Notes under the pieces: model-generated
What the model saw: only the letters and a program-made list of their open reading frames with translations
The model's database searches: none
Told to the model about the DNA's origin: nothing
Translations under genes and position numbers: made by a program
From: Asticcacaulis sp.
GTDB lineage: Bacteria; Pseudomonadota; Alphaproteobacteria; Caulobacterales; Caulobacteraceae
DNA length: 64,000 nucleotides
Assembly (NCBI GenBank): GCA_024707255.1
Contig: JANQAC010000001.1
Span: 1,426,001-1,490,000, forward strand
Direction of reading: 5' to 3'
Part shown: piece after piece, positions 19,741-28,256 of the stretch
How positions within the stretch are numbered: position 1 is the stretch's first letter
Layout of the letters: every line of letters starts with the position of its first letter

Positions 19741-20256
19741 TTAGCCCTCGGCGGCGTGCCGTAGAGCCCATACGGGGCGCTTGTCGTCCGCCGCCCCTTG
19801 ATAAAATACACTAAAACGGGATTTGGCCGCTTCAATGGCCTGTGCCGGATCCTTGTCCTTGACGAGGAATTCATCGAACCCGCAGCGCAGCATCTGGAAC
19901 AACTGGTCGCGCAGCACGTCGCCGACCGCACGGATGATGCCCGTGTAGCCGGCTTCGCGCAGGATGCGGGCGGTCGAATAGCCGCGGCCATCGCGGTAAC
20001 CGGGGAAGCTGACCTCGAACAGGGTGATTTTCTCGATAAAGGGCAGCAGCAACCGCACGTCATCACCCGGATTGATACGGACGCCATAGTGGCCATTCAG
20101 GCCATCAAGTTCACGCAGGGCGCGGTCGAAGCCGAGCACATAGGGGCCATCGACGCCAGTCGTATCCTCGTCAGCCAAAAGCGTCCAGCCATCGGGAATG
20201 ACTTCGCCGTCATTGGTGACCAGTTTCGCCTCGTGTGAGGAATTAAGCGGGCTCAT
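19741..20256 (-). CDS. DUF934 sulfite-reduction operon protein
   Basis: 171 residues with the DUF934 features GVRINPGDDVRLLLPFI, FPGYRDGRGYSTARILRE and DQLFQMLRCGFDEF. The family is found almost only between cysI/nirA-type reductases and cysH, but its biochemical role is not settled. The start at 20256 overlaps the cysI end by 14 bp, indicating translational coupling. Confidence 0.9.
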   Translation of the reverse strand: MSPLNSSHEAKLVTNDGEVIPDGWTLLADEDTTGVDGPYVLGFDRALRELDGLNGHYGVRINPGDDVRLLLPFIEKITLFEVSFPGYRDGRGYSTARILREAGYTGIIRAVGDVLRDQLFQMLRCGFDEFLVKDKDPAQAIEAAKSRFSVFYQGAADDKRPVWALRHAAEG

Positions 20257-21886
20257 GCAGCGCCTCCGCGAAGGTGTTACGGCCGACCCGTTCAAGCGTA
20301 TCGATGAAACGCTCTGCGTCAGAAGTCCGCAAGGTGAGATAAAGCTGCACCACGCGCTCGATAGCGGCGGGCACGGCTTCGGCGGAAAGACCCTTGCCGG
20401 TGATCTGGCCCAATGCGGCCTTTTCATCGGCACGGCCGCCCAGCAGGATCTGATAGAATTCAACCCCCTGCTTGTCGACGCCCAGGATTCCAATATGGCC
20501 GACATGGTGGTGACCGCAGGCATTGATGCAACCGGAAATCTTGATCTGCAGATCGCCGATCTTGTCGGTCAGGTTGGCGTCCTCGAAACGCTTCGAGATT
20601 TCCTGCGACAGAGGGATCGAGCGCGCATTGGCCAGCGAGCAGTAATCCAGGCCGGGGCAGGTGATCATGTCGGTGATCTTGCCGGCATTGGCCGTGCTCA
20701 GATTGACCGTATCGAGCTTTGCATACAGCGCATAAAGATCGCGTTTGGCGACGTGCGGCAGGATGATGTTCTGCTCATGGCTGACGCGCAATTCGCCGTA
20801 GCCGAATTCATCGGCGACATCGGCCATCAGGTCCATCTGGGCCGAGGAGGCATCGCCCGGCGGCAGGCCGACGGGCTTCAGCGAAATGGTCACCGACACA
20901 TGGTCGTCGCGCTTGTGCGGATGGGTGTTGTTCTTCACCCAGCGCGCGAAAGCGGCATCGGCGGTCTTGGCGCGTTCAAACGCAACACGATCGAACGGCG
21001 CATCGACATAGGCCGGATCGGGGAAATAGCTCTTGATGCGCGCCACCTCGGCGGCCGGCACATCGATGGCGGCCTTGTCAAAGGTTTCCCATTCTTCCTC
21101 GACCTGACGCGTATATTCGTCAGGCCCGAGGGCCGCGACCAGAATCTTGATGCGCGCTTTGTAGCTGTTGTCGCGGCGCCCATAGCGGTTATAGACGCGC
21201 AGGCACGCTTCGAGATAGCTCAGCAGCTTGTCGCCGGGCAGGCCCTTGCGGATGCAATGCGCCAGCGCAGGCGTCCGTCCCATGCCGCCGCCGACATAGA
21301 CATCGAAGCCCTGCGGTGTCAGGTGCAGGCCGATATCGTGCAGGCGGATGGCGGCGCGGTCCTTTTCGGCGCCGGTAATGGCGATCTTGAACTTGCGCGG
21401 CAGGAAGTTGAATTCCGGGTGGTTGGAAGACCACTGGCGGATGACCTCGCCCCACGGACGCGGATCGTCATGCTCGTCCTTTGCGGCGCCGGCGAACTGG
21501 TCGGTCGTGGTGTTGCGGATGCAGTTGCCCGATGTTTGCAGGCAGTGCATCTCGACCTCGGCGAGGTGCTTCAGGATTTCCGGCACCTCTGCCAGCTTGA
21601 TCCAGTTGAATTGCAAATTCTGGCGGGTGGTGAAGTGGCCGAAATCACGGTCATAGTTGCGGGCAATATAGGCCAGCTTGCGCATCTTGGCCGAGGACAG
21701 CACGCCATAGGGCACGGCGATGCGCAGCATATAGGCGTGCAGTTGCAGGTAGACGCCGTTCATCAGGCGCAGCGGCTTGAACTGGTCTTCGCTGATCTCG
21801 CCGGCGAGGCGGCGCTTCACCTGGTCGGAAAACTCGTTGATGCGGTCCTGCACGAAGGCATGGTCGAACTGGTCGTAAACGTACAT
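20243..21886 (-). CDS. cysI: Sulfite reductase, haemoprotein (NirA/CysI family)
   Basis: Reduces sulfite to sulfide with six electrons. The 547-residue protein has two ferredoxin-like half-domains. The cofactor cysteines lie in TCPGLDYCSLANARSI and SGCINACGHHHVG, the C-x5-C and C-x3-C set that holds 4Fe-4S and sirohaem. FTTRQNLQFNWI is the substrate-side motif. No flavoprotein subunit gene is adjacent, so electrons may come from ferredoxin or a distant reductase. The ATG at 21886 gives the normal N-terminus MYVYDQFD. Confidence 0.92.
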   Translation of the reverse strand: MYVYDQFDHAFVQDRINEFSDQVKRRLAGEISEDQFKPLRLMNGVYLQLHAYMLRIAVPYGVLSSAKMRKLAYIARNYDRDFGHFTTRQNLQFNWIKLAEVPEILKHLAEVEMHCLQTSGNCIRNTTTDQFAGAAKDEHDDPRPWGEVIRQWSSNHPEFNFLPRKFKIAITGAEKDRAAIRLHDIGLHLTPQGFDVYVGGGMGRTPALAHCIRKGLPGDKLLSYLEACLRVYNRYGRRDNSYKARIKILVAALGPDEYTRQVEEEWETFDKAAIDVPAAEVARIKSYFPDPAYVDAPFDRVAFERAKTADAAFARWVKNNTHPHKRDDHVSVTISLKPVGLPPGDASSAQMDLMADVADEFGYGELRVSHEQNIILPHVAKRDLYALYAKLDTVNLSTANAGKITDMITCPGLDYCSLANARSIPLSQEISKRFEDANLTDKIGDLQIKISGCINACGHHHVGHIGILGVDKQGVEFYQILLGGRADEKAALGQITGKGLSAEAVPAAIERVVQLYLTLRTSDAERFIDTLERVGRNTFAEALHEPA

Positions 21887-21887
21887 C

Positions 21888-22193
21888 TTAGTTCTCGAAA
21901 ATATCTGCGCGTTTGAACGCGCTGGAAAGGGCATCGGCGGTCTGGCCGATGGTCGGGCCATTAGCGCGGACAAATTCGCGCACATGCTCGCGCTGCACCG
22001 GTGTGCCGGCGTCGGTCAAGGGAATGACATAAGGCGCGACCACCTCGGTTTCGCGCGCCTTCCATTCGGCCAGCGCCGCATCCGCCTGCTCATCGCTCAG
22101 GCGCGCAGCATGGGCGGCATCCTCAACCCAGCCGGTTTCGGAAAACCAGATGGTCAGGCCGTCTGTCAAGCGATTGGCGGTCAGTAACTTCAT
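21888..22193 (-). CDS. DUF2849 protein of the sulfite reductase operon
   Basis: 101 residues beginning MKLLTANRLTDGLTIWFSETGWVEDAAHAARLSDEQADAAL. This matches DUF2849, a small family found between cysG and cysI in alphaproteobacteria. It overlaps cobA/cysG by four bases and ends one base before cysI, so it is tightly coupled. Role unknown; an assembly or sirohaem-delivery helper is possible. Confidence 0.88.
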   Translation of the reverse strand: MKLLTANRLTDGLTIWFSETGWVEDAAHAARLSDEQADAALAEWKARETEVVAPYVIPLTDAGTPVQREHVREFVRANGPTIGQTADALSSAFKRADIFEN

Positions 22194-23011
22194 GCGTTGA
22201 TCCTGAGGGTCTCGGTAATGACGGCCGCAGCCGTATCCTGATAAAGCGCGGCGACTTCGCCGATAATGACGAGGGTCGGGCCTTTGGGTGGGTTGGCGGC
22301 GATGGCATCTGCCAAAGCGCTGAGATGGGTAAGTGTGCGTTTTTCGTTCGGACGAGTGCCGTTTTCTATGATCAGGGCCGGTGTATCGGGCATCCGGCCA
22401 TGGGCCATCAGCTTGTCGGAAATGATCTTCGCCGTGGCGACGCCCATATAGACCACCAGCGTATGATGCGGGGCGGATAGCGCCGACCAATCGAGCAGCA
22501 GCGGGTTATTATCCGGATCGCCATCCTTGGCGTGACCAGTGATGAAGGTGACGCTCTGGGCGTGATCGCGGTGGGTCAGGGGCACGGCCGCCGAGGCCGC
22601 GCAACCGAGCGCCGCCGTAACGCCTGGCGTGATATGGACCTCGATACCGGCGGCGCGCAGGGCTTCGACCTCTTCGCCGCCACGGCCGAAGACGAACGGA
22701 TCGCCGCCCTTGAGTCGCACGACACGGCGGCCCAAGCGAGCCTGTTCGACCAGCAGTTCGTGGATTTGTTCCTGCGGCACGGAGTGGTTCGAACGTTCCT
22801 TGCCGACATAGAAGCGATCGGCATCGCGGCGCGCCAGGTCCATGATGCCGTCCCCCACGAGACGATCATAGACAATGACATCCGCCTCGGAGAGCAGGCG
22901 CAGGGCTTTCAGGGTCAGCAGTTCGGGATCGCCCGGACCGGCCCCGACGAGGTTAACCACACCGGTGCGCGGGGCATTGACCGAGGGTGAGCGCCAGGGC
23001 CACGGCCTCAT
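22190..23011 (-). CDS. cysG: Uroporphyrinogen-III C-methyltransferase (SUMT part of CysG)
   Basis: Methylates uroporphyrinogen III to precorrin-2 for sirohaem. SUMT motifs are complete: VNLVGAGPGDPELLTLKALRLL, DVIVYDRLV, RLKGGDPFVFGRGGEE and ITPGVTAALGCAA. The upstream frame encodes the precorrin-2 dehydrogenase half and overlaps by 59 bases. Removing one base near 22990 fuses both halves into one 463-residue CysG, the usual size of the bifunctional enzyme. Two overlapping genes, with the ATG at 23011, remain possible. Confidence 0.88.
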   Translation of the reverse strand: MRPWPWRSPSVNAPRTGVVNLVGAGPGDPELLTLKALRLLSEADVIVYDRLVGDGIMDLARRDADRFYVGKERSNHSVPQEQIHELLVEQARLGRRVVRLKGGDPFVFGRGGEEVEALRAAGIEVHITPGVTAALGCAASAAVPLTHRDHAQSVTFITGHAKDGDPDNNPLLLDWSALSAPHHTLVVYMGVATAKIISDKLMAHGRMPDTPALIIENGTRPNEKRTLTHLSALADAIAANPPKGPTLVIIGEVAALYQDTAAAVITETLRINA

Positions 23012-23582
23012 CGATCTGGCCCATGCGCGCCAGTTCAGCGGCCGGCGAGGACAGGATGTTTTTCCGTGCGCGGCGGCGATCGTCCGTGTTCGGAAGAAGT
23101 GCGCGCAGGTGGGGTGACAGGGCGGTGGCGAAGGCGGCGACCTCGGTCTCCGAAGGCGGCACGGCGGCTTCGATCTTGCGACGGGTCTCTCTAGCCAGCA
23201 CCGGCGCGGTGCCGCCGGTGGCGACGCCGATGCTCAAAGTGCCGCGGTCGATAATGGCCGGCACATGGAAATCGGAAAGGTCGGGAAAGTCGACCACATT
23301 GAGTGGCGCGCTGGAGGTTCGGGCCAGGGCGGCGCCTTTTTCGGCTAGTTGGCGATCCTCAAAAGCGACGATGATCAGCGCGGCGTCTGCCAGTTCGGCG
23401 GCTTCCGGCCAGCGCGGCAGGGCCCCAATACTATCTGGCGCCAGATCGGCCAGCGGCGCGAAAACGGTCACTTTCGCCGGCGTGCGATTGAGCAGGGTCA
23501 GCTTGCGGATTGCCCACGCGCCAGCGCCGATCATGACGACCTGACGGTTTTCCAGCGGCCATGACAGGGGCAAAGCAAGCAT
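22953..23582 (-). CDS. cysG: Precorrin-2 dehydrogenase/ferrochelatase part of sirohaem synthase
   Basis: N-terminal CysG domain. It has an NAD-binding start (VVMIGAGAWAIRKLTLL), SAPLNVVDFPDLSDFHVPAIIDRGTLSIGVATGGTAPVLAR for the active-site region, and a dimerisation helix set. It oxidises precorrin-2 and inserts iron to make sirohaem for CysI. The ATG at 23582 is chosen over one 30 bases upstream because homologues begin close to the LPLSW segment. It is the first gene of the sulfate operon. Confidence 0.88.
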   Translation of the reverse strand: MLALPLSWPLENRQVVMIGAGAWAIRKLTLLNRTPAKVTVFAPLADLAPDSIGALPRWPEAAELADAALIIVAFEDRQLAEKGAALARTSSAPLNVVDFPDLSDFHVPAIIDRGTLSIGVATGGTAPVLARETRRKIEAAVPPSETEVAAFATALSPHLRALLPNTDDRRRARKNILSSPAAELARMGQIDEAVALALTLGQCPAHRCG

Positions 23583-23600
23583 ATGAGCCAAACCAAAAGA

Positions 23601-23621
23601 GGGACCATACAATATGATCCC
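23601..23621. promoter_or_regulatory. Inverted-repeat operator candidate of the sulfate operon
   Basis: GGGACCATA and TATGATCCC form an inverted repeat (8 of 9 pairs) around a CAA spacer. It lies 19-39 bp upstream of the cysG start. Position and symmetry fit a repressor or activator site. The regulator is not identifiable here. Confidence 0.45.
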
Positions 23622-23706
23622 CTCTACAGCCTCTTATTTAAGGTTTTGCGCCCGCGAAATAAAGCGATGGTTTGTCGTGCGAGGGTTTAGGGGCGCTAAA
23701 CGGCGC

Positions 23707-24054
23707 TTAATGACTGGCGCCGTCCCATTTGGTGATCTTGAGCGCATCGAGGTCAATGGCCGGAATGCAGCGCAGATTGATGCAGCGCATGGGCTTGCCG
23801 TCCGGTCCCTGGCCTTCGGAATAGGGGGCTATGCCGCAGGTCGAGCAGAAATGGTGATGCAGGCGGCGGGTATTGAAATTGTAGGTCGAAACGCCCGATT
23901 CCGGCGTTTTGAGTTTAAAGGCGTCGGCCGGCACAAAGGCCAGCAGCCCGCCGCGCCGCCGGCACATCGAGCAGTTGCAATCCAGCCCCTCATTGAAATC
24001 GCCCTCGACCTCAAAGGCGATCTGGCCGCAATGGCAGCTTCCCTCGTGCAGCAT
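23707..24054 (-). CDS. GFA-family (glutathione-dependent formaldehyde-activating-like) zinc protein
   Basis: 115 residues with the GFA zinc-binding cysteines: GSCHCGQIAFEVEGD, DCNCSMCRRRGGLLAFVP and FCSTCGIAPYSEG. True glutathione/formaldehyde activity is shown for only some members, so substrate is open. The ATG at 24054 follows AAGGAGA. It is a single gene, divergent from the globin. Confidence 0.9.
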   Translation of the reverse strand: MLHEGSCHCGQIAFEVEGDFNEGLDCNCSMCRRRGGLLAFVPADAFKLKTPESGVSTYNFNTRRLHHHFCSTCGIAPYSEGQGPDGKPMRCINLRCIPAIDLDALKITKWDGASH

Positions 24055-24159
24055 GATGTGTCTCCTTTGGTGGGAATCTTGTCTGGCAGGCATAAGAAAA
24101 CAATGCGGGAGACAACCGGTCGCAGCGACCCGACCCTGTCAGTATGCTATAAAGCAGCC

Positions 24160-24576
24160 ATGAGTTCAGAACGCGCCCTTGCCGCCCGCCAGAAAATCCG
24201 CGCTGATGCCGCTGCCATCGGCGTGGACGAAGCCTTTATCTCGAATCTAGTCGATGAATTTTACAGCCGTGTCCGCGTCCATCCGCAGCTTGGGCCGGTG
24301 TTCAATAATGCGGTCGATGACTGGCCGGATCACCTGGCCAAGCTGAAGCAATTTTGGGAGTCGGTGGCGCTCAATGCCGGGGTCTATTCGGGCCGGCCTA
24401 TGCAGGCGCACCTGAAGGTTAAATCCATCGAACCGGCGCATTTCGGCGAATGGCTCTATCTGTTCGAACAGACCCTGCGCGATATCGCGCCAACGGATGA
24501 GGCCGTGGAATATTTCATGGTCCGCGCCAACCGGATCGGCGAGAGTTTGAAACTAGGGCTGTTTTTCAGGCCGTAA
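24160..24576 (+). CDS. Group III truncated haemoglobin
   Basis: 138 residues with the group III pattern: LVDEFYSRVRVHPQLGPVFNNAV, DDWPDHLAKLKQFWESVALN, YSGRPMQAHLKV and a proximal His in AHFGEWLYLFEQTL. Such globins bind O2 or NO, and group III members are tied to microaerobic growth. No signal peptide. It stands alone between the GFA gene and apaG. Confidence 0.9.
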   Translation: MSSERALAARQKIRADAAAIGVDEAFISNLVDEFYSRVRVHPQLGPVFNNAVDDWPDHLAKLKQFWESVALNAGVYSGRPMQAHLKVKSIEPAHFGEWLYLFEQTLRDIAPTDEAVEYFMVRANRIGESLKLGLFFRP

Positions 24577-24617
24577 GTGATGTTATTTTAGGCTTTTGGT
24601 TTTAATAACTTTTGAGC

Positions 24618-25019
24618 CTAGTTTAGCGTTCGCTTAGCGTCCGGCAGATCAAGTGAGAAGGTCGGGATGATGACCTTCAGGGGCCGACCGTCTTCATTCT
24701 CAAACATATAGTAGCCGCTCATGGAACCGGAGGGGGTGCTTAACGGGCAGCCGGAGGAATAGCTGAAGCTTTCGCCGGGCTTCAGCACCGGCGTTTCGCC
24801 GACCACGCCGGGGCCATTGACATATTCGACATGGCCGCGCGCATCCATGATCGTCCAGTGACGGGTTTTGAGCTGCATCGTCTCGTCGCCGCCATTGATC
24901 AGGGTGATGTGATAGGCCCAGACGTGGCGCATGTCCGCCCCGCGCCTGTGGGCCTCTGGCGGCACATATTCGACCTCGACGCGGACGATGATATCGTGGC
25001 TGGTGTGCTGGTAAAACAT
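24618..25019 (-). CDS. apaG: ApaG domain protein
   Basis: 133 residues of the ApaG/FBXO3 beta-sandwich fold: VEVEYVPPEAHRRGADMRHVWAYHITLIN, LKTRHWTIMDARG, VNGPGVVGETPVLKPGESFSYSSGCPLSTPSGSMSGYYMFE. This is full family length. The link to cobalt/magnesium resistance comes from enterobacterial genetics, and the molecular role is unclear. Divergent from dcd. Confidence 0.95.
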   Translation of the reverse strand: MFYQHTSHDIIVRVEVEYVPPEAHRRGADMRHVWAYHITLINGGDETMQLKTRHWTIMDARGHVEYVNGPGVVGETPVLKPGESFSYSSGCPLSTPSGSMSGYYMFENEDGRPLKVIIPTFSLDLPDAKRTLN

Positions 25020-25091
25020 GTTTATCGCTTGCTCACTCGGATAAGCTCTCTTAAATGGTGCGCCCGATCATGAAAAGAGAATAGCGCTCTG

Positions 25092-26126
25092 ATGTCCCTG
25101 AAACCCGTTCCCGCCGACCAGCCCGAACCGCAAGGCATACTGCCGATGCAGAGCCTGGCGGCGCTTGTCGAACAGGGCGCGGTGATGAGCACCTCCGCGC
25201 TTGACGACAACCAGATCCAGCCCGCCAGCATCGACCTGCGCCTGGGCGACCGCGCCTGGCGGGTCCGCGCCTCCTACCTGCCGCGCGCCCGCACCGTGGC
25301 CGATCGCCTGCGCGACGTGCAGATGCACGAGATGGACCTGACGCGCGGCGCCGTGTTTGAATCGGGCTGCGTCTATATCGCCGAGTTGAAGGAAAGCCTG
25401 AACCTGCCCAGGGGCATTTCGGCGCGCGCCAACCCGAAATCCTCCACCGGCCGGGTCGATGTCTTCGTACGCCTGCTGACCGATTACGGCGTGGCCTTCG
25501 ATGACGTGGCGGAGGGCTATTCCGGCCCGCTCTATATCGAGATTGCGCCGCAGACCTTTTCGGTGCTGGCGCGTTCCGGCACGCGGCTCAACCAGTTGCG
25601 CCTCAAGCGGGGCGTGTCGCCCAAGTTGCGCACCTCGGATTGCGGCGTCGACCTGACCGGCGAACTGGTCGGTTTTCGCGCCCGCCGCCATGCCGGCATC
25701 ATTGATCTCGATCATATCGACGGCCACGATCCGAAGAAGTTCTGGGAACCGCTTTATTATGCCGGCGGCGAACTGCTGCTCGATCCGGGCGAATTCTATA
25801 TCCTGGCCTCGAAGACCGATGTCGAAATCCCGGCCATGGAGGCAGCGGAAATGCTGCCGATCGATCCGGGCGTCGGCGAGTTCCGCGTCCATTATGCCGG
25901 CTTCTTTGATCCCGGCTTCGGCACGGCGGAAGCGGCCGGTACAGGCTCAAAAGGCGTGCTGGAAGTCCGCTGCCACGAGACGCCCTTCCTGCTGGAAGAC
26001 GGCCAGACCGTGGCGCGGCTGGTTTATGAGCCCCTGACCGCGCGTCCGGACAAGCTTTACGGACAACTGGGCTCGAACTACCAGAAGCAGGGCCTGAAGC
26101 TGAGCAAGCATTTCAAGCCCTGGTAG
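25092..26126 (+). CDS. dcd: 2'-deoxycytidine 5'-triphosphate deaminase, long form
   Basis: 344 residues of the dUTPase/dCTP-deaminase trimer fold. QIQPASIDLRLGDRAWRVRAS opens the domain, and ARANPKSSTGRVDVFVRLLTDYG is the family signature with the catalytic region. A second copy-like half (about 185-340, GEFYILASKTDVEIPAMEAAEM, FFDPGFGTAEAAG) makes this the long alphaproteobacterial version, nearly twice E. coli Dcd. It should supply dUTP for dTMP synthesis. Confidence 0.85.
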   Translation: MSLKPVPADQPEPQGILPMQSLAALVEQGAVMSTSALDDNQIQPASIDLRLGDRAWRVRASYLPRARTVADRLRDVQMHEMDLTRGAVFESGCVYIAELKESLNLPRGISARANPKSSTGRVDVFVRLLTDYGVAFDDVAEGYSGPLYIEIAPQTFSVLARSGTRLNQLRLKRGVSPKLRTSDCGVDLTGELVGFRARRHAGIIDLDHIDGHDPKKFWEPLYYAGGELLLDPGEFYILASKTDVEIPAMEAAEMLPIDPGVGEFRVHYAGFFDPGFGTAEAAGTGSKGVLEVRCHETPFLLEDGQTVARLVYEPLTARPDKLYGQLGSNYQKQGLKLSKHFKPW

Positions 26127-26132
26127 CCTGCG

Positions 26133-28108
26133 CTACTTTACGATGTCGTCGACTGTATGACGGGTCACATCGTGATAGCCGGGACGCGCCTTCGCATAGA
26201 CGGCCTTGGCCATATCGACGCCCCAGCCTTCCTGCGCCATCAGGCTCTTGAACAGCGGCACCACGAACTTCCGGCGCCCCTGCCCGGTCAGGAAATTTTC
26301 CAGCGCCGGCATGGCGGGCTGGTAATGATGCTGGATCGCCAGTTGCAGCCAGGCAAACAGGATTTCCGAATTGTGCGTTTTTGAAAAGCCATAGGCGTCG
26401 TCAAGCTGCGTCATCTGTTCGACCGTCAGGGTCTCCGGCAGGTGCGTCAGGAAATACTGCCACTGCGGCGAACTGTAATCCGCGACCTTCAGATCCTTCG
26501 CGGGCGTACCTTCGGTAAAGGCCAGCACCTGGGCCGATACCTCGTCCAGCAGGGCCGAGGTCGGGGCCACGGCATTATCCGGCATTCCCTTGTCATAAAG
26601 CCACTGATGGATCTTCAGGCTCTTTTCGAGGTCGGCGTCATTGTGCAGTAAATGGGTACGCAGGTCGATGACGAAGGCATCCGTCGTCATGCTCTGGAAG
26701 GCATAACGCTGGAAATAACCCTTGAGATAGGCATCCAGTTTCTTGCGGCCGAAATGGGCCTCCAGCATCCGGAGGAAGGCGGCGCCCTTTTCATAGGGCA
26801 CATCGCTGAAATAATCGTCCGGATTGATGCCCTTGAGGTCAGGGTGCAGACGGGTGAAGTCGGGATTGGCCGCCTTGCTGCCGGGTTCGGTCAGGTCTTT
26901 CAGCGTGCCCTGCAAATCCTGCCAGCCGAGGACGCGCAGCATGTCGGCGCGCTCCTTGCCATAGACCTCTTCCATGATCCGGCCCTCGAAATAGACCGTG
27001 AAGCCTTCGTTGAGCCAGAAATCCTCCCAGGTGGCGTTGGTGACCAGATTGCCCGACCAGCTATGCGCCAGTTCGTGCGCCACCAGCGAAACCAGCGACT
27101 TGTCGCCGGCGATGACCGTGGGGGTTGCGAAGGTCAGGGTCGGGTTTTCCATGCCGCCGAAGGGGAAGGACGGCGGCAGGACGAGCACGTCATAGCGGCC
27201 CCACTGATAGGGACCGTAAAGTTTCTCGGCAGCCTCAAGCATGGAATGCATGTCGCTGAATTCACTGGCGGCGGCGGCCAGCGTTGCCTTTTCGGCATAG
27301 ACGCCGGTGCGCGAGCCCTCGGCCTTGAAACCGATATCGCCGATAGCGATGGCGATCAGGTAGGGGGCGATCGGCTTCTTCATGTCGAAGCGGAAGGCGC
27401 GCTGGGCCGGATGACCGGCCACCTTTTCGCCTTCGGGCGTCAGGCGATCGGCGCTCATCACCGCCACCAGATTGGACGGCACGACAATGCGCGCGCTGTA
27501 GGTCTGGCGGATGGCGGGACTGTCCTGGGTCGGAATCCAGGTGCGGGTGTGGATTTCTTCACCCTGGCTGAAAACGAAGGGCAGCTTCTTGCCGGCGGTC
27601 TGTTCGGGCGAGAGCCATTGCAGGGCGGTGCCGTCCTTCGTCGTGGCATAATGGACGACGATCTTCTGCGCGCCCTGCGGCAGTTCGATGGTCAGCGGCT
27701 TGCCCATCATGTCGTTGCCCTTGCCCAGGGTGAATTTCAGCGGAGACCCGGAGGCATCAGTCACCGACTGGATATCAAGCGCGCGGGTATCGAGAATGAC
27801 CTGCTTGGCATTGGCCTCGGTGACGAGGGTGAGCGTCGCCGTGCCCTTGAGAATCTTCTGGTTGAAGTCGGCGGTCAGGTCGAGATCGACATGGCTGACA
27901 CGCGCCTCCTGCGGGCGGGCGTAGGAATGGTCATCGACCGTTTTGGCAACGATGGCCAGGGGGCGGCGGCTTCATTGTCCCCGGGGGTGCAGCCAGTTAT
28001 CATCAGGCCGGCAGAGAGGGTCAGGGCCGCTATCAGGCAGGTGATCAGACCGATCGGTTGTCTGGCAGCTTTGGTTGCGGCTTTGGCAATCCTCGAAAGA
28101 GCGGGCAT
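26133..28108 (-). CDS. M1-family zinc aminopeptidase lipoprotein (frameshifted)
   Basis: A leukotriene-A4-hydrolase-like M1 peptidase. The catalytic site is VAHELAHSWSGNLVTN with NEGFTVYFEGRI (HExxH-x18-E), and GGMENPTLTF is the GxMEN substrate motif. A lipoprotein signal is present: a hydrophobic stretch ends in LMITGC, so the protein is probably anchored outside the inner membrane. The signal peptide and body are in different frames: one C is missing on the coding strand, opposite the G5 run at 27959-27963. Correction gives 658 residues. An ARM-like helical C-terminal domain follows the catalytic part. Confidence 0.88.
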
Positions 28109-28198
28109 CGATCGGCATCCTCGGGTAACTGGCGCCGTTGTTCGGCGCGCCTCTATTAAACGGGAAAACCCGTCTTCACACAACTGTGAAAATAGCAC

Positions 28199-28231
28199 AA
28201 GAGCCGCGTGCAAAGGTCACACGCGGCTCTT
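28199..28231 (-). terminator. Terminator between the helicase and aminopeptidase genes
   Basis: AAGAGCCGCGTG and CACGCGGCTCTT pair perfectly. On the minus strand a moderately T-rich segment follows. It ends the helicase transcript before the aminopeptidase promoter. Confidence 0.8.
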
Positions 28232-28256
28232 GACGATTCAGGGGTTTGGCCCCGGT

